Assembly: GCA_018883485.1 (NCBI GenBank) | Contig: VEQB01000119.1 | Location: forward strand, 1 to 6,849 | From: Bacteroidota bacterium | GTDB lineage: Bacteria > Bacteroidota > Bacteroidia > UKL13-3 | Direction: 5' to 3' | Length of the DNA: 6,849 nt | Program-made: the position numbers and the translations under genes | In this document: piece after piece, positions 1-5,982 of the stretch | Layout: every line of letters starts with the position of its first letter | Numbering within the stretch: position 1 is the first letter of the stretch | The notes under the pieces: model-generated | Told to the model about the DNA's origin: nothing | The model's database searches: none | What the model saw: only the letters and a program-made list of their open reading frames with translations

Positions 1-47
1 AGGATGAAAGGTGCGAACGCAAATACAATAAATAGTACTCTTTTCAT
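1..47 (-). CDS. N-terminus of a minus-strand gene with a signal-peptide-like start (partial)
   Basis: Reading the complement from 47 towards 1 gives an ATG followed by 14 codons, MKRVLFIVFAFAPFI, before the window ends. A short basic start (K2, R3) followed by an uninterrupted hydrophobic run is what a Sec signal peptide or first membrane helix looks like, so the product is probably exported or membrane-bound. It lies 31 bases downstream of the stop of a 34-aa minus-strand ORF and may be the third gene of the unit that starts at the promoter around 366-396. No clear Shine-Dalgarno sequence precedes the ATG, which is usual in Bacteroidota. Only 15 codons are visible, so no family can be assigned and the call could be chance. 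Confidence 0.45.
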   Translation of the reverse strand, partial: MKRVLFIVFAFAPFI

Positions 48-78
48 CTGCTTGTCAAAGGTTGGTGGTGAATTAATT

Positions 79-183
79 TTACACTTGATCTAAAAATGCG
101 GAACCCATTGAACTTGCAAGAGATACAGCAAAAACCATCAGAATAATATCTCCATTTGCTGGTTCAATTCCTTTATTTTCCAT
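79..183 (-). CDS. 34-aa hydrophobic small protein, unrecognised
   Basis: An ATG at 183 (minus strand) opens 34 codons ending in TAA. The first dozen residues are polar (MENKGIEPANGD). Residues 13-31 form a hydrophobic, small-residue-rich stretch (IILMVFAVSLASSMGSAFL) that could be one membrane helix or an amphipathic segment. The start lies one base after the TGA of the upstream 51-aa ORF, so the two are either translationally coupled or are two pieces of one gene separated by a frameshift. The frame is too short to be significant by length alone. Its support comes from tight packing with the preceding ORF and a consensus promoter upstream. I do not recognise a family. Confidence 0.4.
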   Translation of the reverse strand: MENKGIEPANGDIILMVFAVSLASSMGSAFLDQV

Positions 184-184
184 T

Positions 185-340
185 TCAATTGTTTGTAGGT
201 GCATAATTTGCTGCATAATAATCAGAAATTATATTTGCCATTTGAGTAATTTCAGGTGGATTGGTAGGTGATTGTGAAATAACATAATCCAAGATTTCAT
301 TATGTAATTCGCCAAGTTTAATTAGTGGGTTTAATGACAA
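185..340 (-). CDS. 51-aa small protein with GELHNE motif, unrecognised
   Basis: The minus-strand frame is open from 364 to the TGA at 185-187 and has no ATG until residue 34 of the reading chosen here. The likely starts are TTG at 340 (chosen, beginning MSLNPLIKLGELHNEILDY) or TTG at 346 (53 aa). The composition looks coding: mixed charged and hydrophobic residues, and a motif LGELHNEIL at residues 9-17. This resembles the N-terminal HN-containing segment I associate from memory with short uncharacterised Bacteroidota proteins of roughly 150-200 aa, but that is recollection, not a search. If the likeness holds, this copy is much shorter than usual and may be a remnant, with the next ORF carrying a frameshifted tail. 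A consensus promoter at 366-396 would give a leader of only about 15-25 bases to these starts. Confidence 0.42.
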   Translation of the reverse strand: MSLNPLIKLGELHNEILDYVISQSPTNPPEITQMANIISDYYAANYAPTNN

Positions 341-365
341 ACACAAGTTGATTAATAACTTAACT

Positions 366-396
366 CAAATTTAATAATTAAATTAAAAAAAACAAA
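366..396 (-). promoter_or_regulatory. Bacteroidota consensus promoter, minus strand
   Basis: On the minus strand TTTG (396-393) is followed by exactly 19 bases and then TAAATTTG (373-366), an exact fit to the Bacteroidota primary-sigma pattern TTTG, about 19 bases, TAnnTTTG. Transcription would start near 359-361 and run left into the small ORFs ending at 185 and 79 and the gene at 47. The surroundings are very AT-rich, which raises the chance rate, but the right spacing and the position just before an open frame support it. Confidence 0.55.
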
Positions 397-415
397 TCGC
401 TTTTGTATCTCCTAT

Positions 416-1270
416 TTGGTGTTGTTTGGAATAGCTCCTAGAGCTGCCCTGTTTATACTAAGTACGCTAATTTCTTTTGCCTTAATTCCAGCACTTTTTT
501 CCTTGGGTAAGCAATTAAAATTAGAACCCGAAGCAAATAATTGGTTTGTGTTTTTATTTCTATTTTTCCCCCACCACTTTTACTTTTCAATGATTTACAC
601 AGAAGGGCTATTCACATTGATGGGTATTTTGTCATTTTTATTTTTACTGAAGCGACAGTTATTTTGGTTTGGTTTATGTTCTTCAGTTTTGGTTCTAACT
701 AAAATACAAGGTGTGGTTTGGCTATTTAGTTTACTAGTATTTCATGCTGGGTTTTTAGGAAGGGAAAGATTTAAAATTAGCCATTGGCTTCAGTTTATTC
801 CATCCATATTTACAATTTGCCTTTTTCTTGGTTTTTTTTGGGCTCAAACTGGAAACCCGCTTTTTTTCAAATCCGCCTCAGAACAATATTGGCAAGGAAA
901 TCCTTCCAACCCCTTTTATGCACTTCTAAAAAGTATAACCCATCCAAAAGAAGGAGAGCCTTTTTTAAGGTATACTGGCATTTATGCCTTACTTTTCTTA
1001 ATAGCCTCATTTATTTTATTGAAAATCAAAGGTGTAGGGTTTTCATTTTTCTTATTATGTTTTATAAGTATTTTGCTACCATTATCAGAAGGAACTGCTG
1101 TTTCTCAACCAAGATTTATTTCTGTACTCTTCCCTTTCTTCCTTCTTTTAGGAATGCATGTTTCAAAGCTTCAAAGCACTAATTTAAAATGGATTATAGC
1201 GTGTTTTGTTTTACTATTTCATTTAGCAACTTTTGTTTTATGGAATACATCACACCCAATCTCCTTCTAA
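416..1270 (+). pseudogene. 5'-truncated PIG-V-like membrane glycosyltransferase
   Basis: The frame gives 284 residues from a TTG at 416, with about eight hydrophobic segments (roughly 11-31, 43-52, 58-78, 83-108, 126-143, 187-223, 233-249, 258-277). The loop around 50-65, FFPHHFYFSMIYTEGLF, fits the 'P...F.S..Y.E.LF' motif of PIG-V/GT76-type mannosyltransferases, and QPRFISVLFP (231-240) fits the late 'PRF..P.FP' motif. These GT-C enzymes move a sugar from a polyprenyl-phosphate donor in the membrane. Family members are usually about 370-420 aa and carry the catalytic acidic residue in the first loop after helix 1. That region is absent here. The frame upstream stays open to 359 but reads only AT-rich, non-matching sequence with no ATG, GTG or TTG. 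I infer loss of about 90-100 N-terminal residues and no activity. The remaining 284 codons have no internal stop, so the loss looks recent. A TTG-started, shorter membrane protein is the alternative. Confidence 0.6.
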
Positions 1271-1328
1271 AATTTTCTCCTTTTAGTTCTTGCAGGTTTT
1301 AATTTAATTGCGGTATCAATCCCAAAAA

Positions 1329-3866
1329 ATGAAAGTAAAATTACTTATTGCGCTTGCTGTTTTAAACCTTGTTTCCTGTGCAAGCAGCTCAAAAAAGAAA
1401 AAACCTGCCGCAGCAGCTAGTAGTGCTACCGCTGCCAAAACAGTTAGTATTTCAGACAAGGTTAAAGCTTGCAAGAAATTAGATGGCCTATTTCCGCTTT
1501 ACCAAGATACCGCAACTGGAAGTGTTTACCTTATTGTAAAGAAGGAGCAATTAGATAAAGATTATATTTATTTTTCTTACACCGTGGATGGCGTGGTGGC
1601 TGCTGGCCATTTTAGAGGAAGCTTTAGAGACAATAAAGTATTTAATATCTATAGATACTATGATAGGGTAGAGTTTGCAGTAATAAATACTGGGTTTTAT
1701 TTTGACCCAAACAATCCTATTAGCAAGGCAGCAAATGCTAATATTAGCAAAGCCATTTTAAGTTCGCAAAAAATTATTGCAGAAGATACCAAGAAGGGCG
1801 AAATGCTGATAGATGGTAGCTCTCTTTTTCTTAGCGAGAACTTGCAGCAAATTAAACCATCTTCACTGCCCGGAAGAATGGGATTTCAATTAGGCTCTTT
1901 AAGCAAAGAAAAAACCAAGTTTGTAAGTCTTAGAAATTATAAAAGCAATACAGATGTAATAGTAGAGTATGTTTACGATAATCCTTCGCCTGTATTTGGC
2001 GGTGGCGCTGAGGTTACCGATGATAGAGCAGTGAGTATAACCGTACAACATACCTTAATTGAGGCTCCAAAAAACAACTTCCAACCTAGGTTTGATGACC
2101 CACGCGTGGGCTATTTTTCTGAGCAAGTTAACGATATGACAACTACCGAAGCTGTCTATTATCGTGACTTAATTCACCGTTGGAACTTAGAAAAAAAAGA
2201 TACCAATGCCAATATCTCAGAGCCCGTTGAACCTATTGTTTGGTGGATTGAAAATACTACTCCTTTAGAGTTTAGAGAAACCATTAAAGAAGCAGGTGAG
2301 AAGTGGAATTTGGCTTTTGAGAAGGCTGGCTTTAAAAACGCGGTTGTAGTAAAGGTTCAGCCTGATACTGCCACTTGGGATGCGGGCGATATAGGCTACA
2401 ATGTATTACGTTGGACAAGCTCTCCACAACCGCCATTTGGTGGCTATGGCCCTAGTTTTGTTGACCCAAGAACCGGACAAATTTTAGGTGCCGATATAAT
2501 GCTCGAATATATTTTTGTAACCAATCGTTTAAAACAAGAAGATATTTTTGTAAACGGTTTGAACCAAGAGGCCCAGCATACCCAACACAATCAATTTTGT
2601 CAGGCAGGAGATTATCTCCATCAAACTACCTTATTTGGCGCTCAAGTATTGGAAACTCAAGGTTTGTCTGATATAGCCAAAAGAGAGTACATGAAACAAT
2701 CTCTCTATTATCTAGTATTGCACGAAATGGGGCATACCCTTGGTTTAAATCATAACATGAAGGCAAGTCAAATGCTTAACCCAACTCAAGCCCATAACAA
2801 ACAACTAACTCAACAAATTGGCCTAACTGCTTCTGTGATGGATTATCCTGCTGCAAATATTGCTCTAGATAAAAGCAAACAAGGCGATTTTTTTACAACG
2901 CGTCCGGGGCCATACGACCTTTGGGCCATTGAATTTGGGTATACACCTTCTTTAAGTAATGCCACGCAAGAAGCCAATAGGGTACATCAATTGCTAGCCA
3001 AATCTGGAGATAGTTTGTTCATTTTTGGTAACGATGCAGATGACATGCGCGGCGTTGGTTCAGGCATAGACCCACGCGTAAATGTAAACGATTTAAGTAA
3101 CGATGCCATTACCTATTCTGTAGATAGAATGAAATTAAGTTTGGACTTAACAAGCAAGCTAAAAGCTCGTTATGTTAAGCCTAATGAGAGTTACCAAGAA
3201 CTGCGACAAGCTTATTCAATTGTGCAAAATGAGTATTTCCAAGCAGCCAATGTTATGGTAAAATACATAGGTGGCGTTTATGTAAATAGAGTTTTTGCAG
3301 AACAACCTGGCGCTGGTAAAGCCTATACGCCAGTTTCTTTAGCCGACCAAAAACGCGTAATGAATGCTTTAAGTCAATATGCTTTTTCTGCCAATGCCTT
3401 TGGGGTGCAAACAGATTTATATCCTTATTTGCAAAACCAACGTAGAGGTTTTGGTTTTTTTGGAACAAACGAAGATCCTAAGATAAATGAGCGTGTACTT
3501 GGCTTTCAGCGCAGCTTGCTAGCCCATTTATTAAGCCCTACAGTTCATAAACGAATGAGCGATTCGCGCATGTATGGCAATACTTACCCTGTTTTAACCA
3601 TGATGAATGATTTAACCAATGCAATTTTTACAGGAGACAATGGAACAGTACCTACCTTCAGAATTAACCTTCAAAATGTTTACGTAGATTATTTATTGCA
3701 AATGGTTAATGGAAAAAATTATGATGCCGTTTCGCAATCTGCAGCTTTGGCACAATTGAAAAATATTCAGAAAATGAACCTTACAGGAAATGCAGAAGTA
3801 AAGGCAAATATGGATTTGATAAAGCATAAAATTGAAGAAGGCTTAGATAATTATGATGTAAAATAG
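1329..3866 (+). CDS. Zinc-dependent metzincin-type lipoprotein metalloprotease (DUF5118-DUF5117-DUF4953)
   Basis: The protein has 845 residues. It begins with a lipoprotein signal peptide, KVKLLIALAVLNLVSC, with lipobox LVSC and lipidated Cys17, followed by a Lys/Ala/Ser-rich linker (18-40). The order then fits DUF5118 (about 45-90), DUF5117 (about 90-290) and the DUF4953 Met-zincin region (about 380-700). The zinc site HEMGHTLGLNH is at 465-475 (ligands H465, H469, H475; catalytic E466), with a Met-turn SVMDY at M504. Conserved blocks WWIENTTP (about 304-311) and GPSFVDPRTGQILGADI (from about 373) match the family. It should hydrolyse peptides in the cell envelope; the substrate is unknown. 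The residues after Cys17 are ASSSKKKK, not acidic, so the known Bacteroidota surface-export signal is absent and a periplasm-facing location is more likely. The frame also opens at a TTG at 1308, but ATG 1329 is chosen because the signal peptide starts there. It is probably a single-gene unit, closed by the hairpin at 3910. Confidence 0.93.
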   Translation: MKVKLLIALAVLNLVSCASSSKKKKPAAAASSATAAKTVSISDKVKACKKLDGLFPLYQDTATGSVYLIVKKEQLDKDYIYFSYTVDGVVAAGHFRGSFRDNKVFNIYRYYDRVEFAVINTGFYFDPNNPISKAANANISKAILSSQKIIAEDTKKGEMLIDGSSLFLSENLQQIKPSSLPGRMGFQLGSLSKEKTKFVSLRNYKSNTDVIVEYVYDNPSPVFGGGAEVTDDRAVSITVQHTLIEAPKNNFQPRFDDPRVGYFSEQVNDMTTTEAVYYRDLIHRWNLEKKDTNANISEPVEPIVWWIENTTPLEFRETIKEAGEKWNLAFEKAGFKNAVVVKVQPDTATWDAGDIGYNVLRWTSSPQPPFGGYGPSFVDPRTGQILGADIMLEYIFVTNRLKQEDIFVNGLNQEAQHTQHNQFCQAGDYLHQTTLFGAQVLETQGLSDIAKREYMKQSLYYLVLHEMGHTLGLNHNMKASQMLNPTQAHNKQLTQQIGLTASVMDYPAANIALDKSKQGDFFTTRPGPYDLWAIEFGYTPSLSNATQEANRVHQLLAKSGDSLFIFGNDADDMRGVGSGIDPRVNVNDLSNDAITYSVDRMKLSLDLTSKLKARYVKPNESYQELRQAYSIVQNEYFQAANVMVKYIGGVYVNRVFAEQPGAGKAYTPVSLADQKRVMNALSQYAFSANAFGVQTDLYPYLQNQRRGFGFFGTNEDPKINERVLGFQRSLLAHLLSPTVHKRMSDSRMYGNTYPVLTMMNDLTNAIFTGDNGTVPTFRINLQNVYVDYLLQMVNGKNYDAVSQSAALAQLKNIQKMNLTGNAEVKANMDLIKHKIEEGLDNYDVK

Positions 3867-3909
3867 ACTTCAATGTCTTGATAAATAAATAGATAAGTTT
3901 TTTTTATTG

Positions 3910-3960
3910 AAATCCGAGTGCAAACGGTCAAAGTGACCTTACATTTGCACTCGGATTTTT
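3910..3960 (+). terminator. Rho-independent terminator with a nested second hairpin
   Basis: A perfect 15-bp stem pairs 3910-3924 (AAATCCGAGTGCAAA) with 3944-3958, ending in a run of T (3956-3960). The 19-base loop itself contains a second perfect stem, GGTCA (3926-3930) with TGACC (3934-3938) around AAG. The T run lies on the plus-strand side only, so it should end the metalloprotease transcript, whose stop codon is 43 bases upstream, and insulate queA. Confidence 0.85.
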
Positions 3961-4024
3961 AGTATTTGCACATACTGTGCCATTACTTTATCATAAAGTT
4001 TTAATTATATTTTATAAAGATTAG

Positions 4025-5071
4025 ATGAAATTAAGTCAGTTTAAGTTTGCCTACAACGAGAGTCTTATTGCCAAACACCCTACAGATGCGCGCGACGAAT
4101 CAAAATTAATGGTTATTAACCGAGAAAAGGGAAAGATAGAACACAAGAAGTTTTCTGATATTTTAGGTATGTTTAGCGATAGAGATGTAATGGTGCTAAA
4201 CAATACCAAGGTTTTTCCAGCTCGTTTGTATGGGTCAAAAGAAAAGACGGGCGCTAAGATTGAGGTTTTTCTTTTAAGAGAACTGAATAAAGAAATGAAG
4301 CTTTGGGATGTGTTGGTTGATCCGGCTAGAAAGATTAGAGTAGGTAATAAATTATATTTTGGAAACGATGATTTAGTAGCCGAAGTAGTAGATAACACTA
4401 CCAGCAGAGGCCGTACTATCCGTTTTTTGTTTGATGGAACGGATGAAGATTTGCGCAAAATTATTGATAAATTGGGTGAGATGCCGCTTCCAAAATATAT
4501 GGATAGACCTGTTGAACGTACCGACAAAGAACGTTTTAACACCATTTTTGCTAGCAAAGTAGGTGCAGTAATTCCACCAACTGCAGGTTTACATTTTAGT
4601 CGCGAGTTAATGATGCGCCTAGAAATAAAAGGAGTTCGCTTTCCAGAGTTAACTTTACACAATGGCTTAGGTTCGTTTAGAACAGTAGAAGTAGAGGACC
4701 TTACCAAGCATAAAATGGATTCTGAATTTTATGAAATTCCTCAAGAAACCGCAGATGTTGTTAATGCGGCCATTGTAGAAAAGAAGAGGGTAGTAGCTGT
4801 TGGTAATTCTGTAATGCGCGCCTTAGAATCCTCTGTTTCATCGGCAGATAGGTTAAATCCATTAAGTGGTTGGACAGATAAGTTTCTTTTTCCTCCGCAT
4901 GATTTTAAGATTGCGAATGTGTTAATTTCTAATTTTCATCCGCCAGAATCTACTTTATTAATGGCCACAGCTGCCTTTGCTGGTTTTGATTTAATACAAG
5001 AAGCATACAACGAAGCTATTAAAAAGAAGTACCGCTTTTTGGCGTACGGTGATGCTATGATTATTATTTAA
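4025..5071 (+). CDS. queA: S-adenosylmethionine:tRNA ribosyltransferase-isomerase QueA
   Basis: QueA transfers and isomerises the ribose of S-adenosylmethionine onto 7-aminomethyl-7-deazaguanine at position 34 of tRNAs, giving epoxyqueuosine, the next-to-last step of queuosine synthesis in the cytoplasm. The length of 348 aa is normal for the family. Recognisable blocks in order are NNTKVFPARL (59-68), LWDVLVDPARKIRVG (93-107), GEMPLPKYM (151-159), GAVIPPTAGLHF (180-191), LTLHNGLGSFR (209-219), EDLTKHKMDSE (224-234), AVGNSVMRALESS (258-270), NFHPPESTLLM (303-313) and YRFLAYGDAMII (336-347). Several blocks differ from the usual wording: GAVAAPTAGLHF, LHVGLGTF, VGTTxxRxLES and NFHLPKSTLLM are more typical. 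The ATG is in the normal place for the N-terminus and follows the terminator of the preceding gene. ispD starts four bases after the stop, so the two are probably cotranscribed. No good promoter consensus was found in the 65 bases upstream. Confidence 0.95.
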   Translation: MKLSQFKFAYNESLIAKHPTDARDESKLMVINREKGKIEHKKFSDILGMFSDRDVMVLNNTKVFPARLYGSKEKTGAKIEVFLLRELNKEMKLWDVLVDPARKIRVGNKLYFGNDDLVAEVVDNTTSRGRTIRFLFDGTDEDLRKIIDKLGEMPLPKYMDRPVERTDKERFNTIFASKVGAVIPPTAGLHFSRELMMRLEIKGVRFPELTLHNGLGSFRTVEVEDLTKHKMDSEFYEIPQETADVVNAAIVEKKRVVAVGNSVMRALESSVSSADRLNPLSGWTDKFLFPPHDFKIANVLISNFHPPESTLLMATAAFAGFDLIQEAYNEAIKKKYRFLAYGDAMIII

Positions 5072-5075
5072 TTTT

Positions 5076-5741
5076 ATGAATAAGCATGCCCTAATAGTTG
5101 CTGGTGGCAAGGGCTTAAGAATGGGAGCAGAAATTCCTAAGCAATTCTTAGAACTTAAGGGTTTGCCCGTGCTCATGCATACAATAAGGGCTTTTCGGTT
5201 TGATCCTACGCTTGCTATTACCTTAGTTTTACCAGCAGATCAATTTACCTATTGGAAATGGCTATGTGAAAAGCATGGCTTTAATGAACCACATCAGCTT
5301 GTGGCTGGAGGAGATTCTAGGTTTCAATCGGTTAAAAATGGTCTTATGGCAATTGCCGAAGCCGATGCGCTAGTGGCTATACATGATGGCGTTAGACCTT
5401 TGATTGATAAAGAAATTATTGAAAACTCTTATAAAGTAGCCACCGAAAAAGGTAATGCATTGGTTGTTGTTAAATTAAAGGATTCTATACGTAAGCAAGA
5501 TTTATTGGGTAATAGTAAAGGCGTAAACAGAGAGAATTACTATTTGGTTCAAACACCCCAAACCTTTGAGGTAAAACAAATTTTGAAGGCTTATGAAATA
5601 GCTGAAGATGATAACTTTACAGACGATGCTTCTGTTTTAGAAGCTAGTGGCGAGAAAATAAACTTGATTGAGGGAAATTACAAAAACCTTAAAATAACTA
5701 CGCCAGAAGATTTAATTATTGCCAATGCTTTGTTACAATAA
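5076..5741 (+). CDS. ispD: 2-C-methyl-D-erythritol 4-phosphate cytidylyltransferase IspD
   Basis: IspD joins CTP and 2-C-methyl-D-erythritol 4-phosphate to form CDP-methylerythritol, the third step of the MEP route to isoprenoid precursors, in the cytoplasm. The protein has 221 residues, close to the usual 225-235. The nucleotide-binding start is AGGKGLRMGAEIPKQF (9-24), with R15 and K22 at the places of the catalytic Arg20 and Lys27 of the E. coli enzyme. Further blocks are GGDSRFQSVKNGL (78-90), IHDGVRPL (102-109, D104), VQTPQTF (158-164), TDDASVLE (182-189) and NLKITTPEDL (204-213), with K206 at the site of the substrate-binding Lys213 of E. coli. No key residue is missing. It starts four bases after queA and so is very likely translated from the same message. 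Its last nine bases overlap the end of a convergent minus-strand ORF. Confidence 0.95.
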   Translation: MNKHALIVAGGKGLRMGAEIPKQFLELKGLPVLMHTIRAFRFDPTLAITLVLPADQFTYWKWLCEKHGFNEPHQLVAGGDSRFQSVKNGLMAIAEADALVAIHDGVRPLIDKEIIENSYKVATEKGNALVVVKLKDSIRKQDLLGNSKGVNRENYYLVQTPQTFEVKQILKAYEIAEDDNFTDDASVLEASGEKINLIEGNYKNLKITTPEDLIIANALLQ

Positions 5742-5912
5742 GCCTTTTGCAATTAGGTAGGGTATAATTAGCCACATAAGTCCTTTTATAAGGAAAAAGA
5801 AAAAGCCAAAAACACCTAAACGCTTGAACCAATTCATAAGTTTACCCCTTTGCTTATGAGGCACAGGGCACACTAAAGGTTTTTCTTGGGCTTTTTGAAT
5901 GGATGGTTGCAT
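5733..5912 (-). CDS. 59-aa single-helix small membrane protein, convergent with ispD
   Basis: An ATG at 5912 (minus strand) opens 59 codons ending in TAA at 5733-5735. The first 25 residues are polar and basic. From MNWFKRLGVFGFFFFLIKG onward (residues 26-44) a basic start is followed by one long hydrophobic segment (about 33-55), ending IPYLIAKGLL. The charge pattern suggests one inner-membrane helix with its N-terminus in the cytoplasm. The internal ATG at 5837, giving 34 aa, is a credible alternative start. The coding call rests on a clean frame, good membrane-protein composition and a consensus promoter just upstream (5928-5958). Short Bacteroidota proteins with a 'LGVxGFLFFLIKGLxW' core seem familiar to me from memory, but I know no function. 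Its 3' end overlaps ispD by nine bases tail to tail, so the two transcripts are antisense at their ends. Confidence 0.68.
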   Translation of the reverse strand: MQPSIQKAQEKPLVCPVPHKQRGKLMNWFKRLGVFGFFFFLIKGLMWLIIPYLIAKGLL

Positions 5913-5930
5913 GCGTTTTTAACGCAGCAA
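5907..5930. repeat. Inverted repeat over the small membrane protein's start codon
   Basis: TTGC-A-TGCGTT (5907-5917) and AACGCAGCAA (5921-5930) pair over ten base pairs with one unpaired A at 5911 and a TTT loop. On the minus strand the ATG at 5912-5910 falls exactly on the bulge. On the plus strand it lies 165 bases after ispD and is followed only by ATTTAATT, so it would be a poor terminator. Its left minus-strand arm overlaps the -7 box, so a transcript from that promoter would not contain the whole stem; only read-through RNA from the gene ending at 5983 could fold it. Confidence 0.4.
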
Positions 5931-5958
5931 ATTTAATTCGGTTTGGCTTAAAAACAAA
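5928..5958 (-). promoter_or_regulatory. Bacteroidota consensus promoter for the 59-aa membrane protein
   Basis: The minus strand reads TTTG (5958-5955), 19 bases, then TAAATTTG (5935-5928), an exact match to the Bacteroidota primary-sigma consensus with the preferred spacing. The start of transcription would be near 5921-5923, leaving only about ten bases before the ATG at 5912, or about 85 bases before the internal ATG at 5837. It lies between two minus-strand genes, so the small gene is probably its own unit. Confidence 0.6.
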
Positions 5959-5982
5959 TCCTGACAAAAATGTGATACAAAT

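Noticed and set aside
230..237. TATATTTG, a -7 box match on the plus strand
   Set aside because: No TTTG or TTG box was found at the right distance, and there is no intact plus-strand gene close downstream; it lies within a minus-strand frame.
1308..1328. Upstream TTG start adding seven residues to the metalloprotease
   Set aside because: The added residues (MRYQSQK) would precede a complete lipoprotein signal peptide that begins at the ATG at 1329, which is the natural start.
2099..2110. Perfect 12-base palindrome CCCACGCGTGGG
   Set aside because: It lies inside the metalloprotease coding sequence (residues DPRVG) and a similar DPRV codon string recurs near 3069, so codon choice explains it better than a binding site.
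3965..3991. Possible queA promoter: TTTG at 3965 and TACTTTAT at 3984
   Set aside because: The spacing is only 15 bases and the -7 box misses two conserved positions, including the final G.
4051..4707. 218-codon open frame on the minus strand opposite queA
   Set aside because: It lies wholly antisense to a clear queA, is Ser/Leu/Thr-rich with no recognisable motif, and is best explained as a shadow of queA codon use.
5780..5795. Short inverted repeat TCCTT-TTAT-AAGGA
   Set aside because: It is only five pairs, with no adjacent T run in either direction, and lies within the codons of the 59-aa membrane protein's hydrophobic segment.
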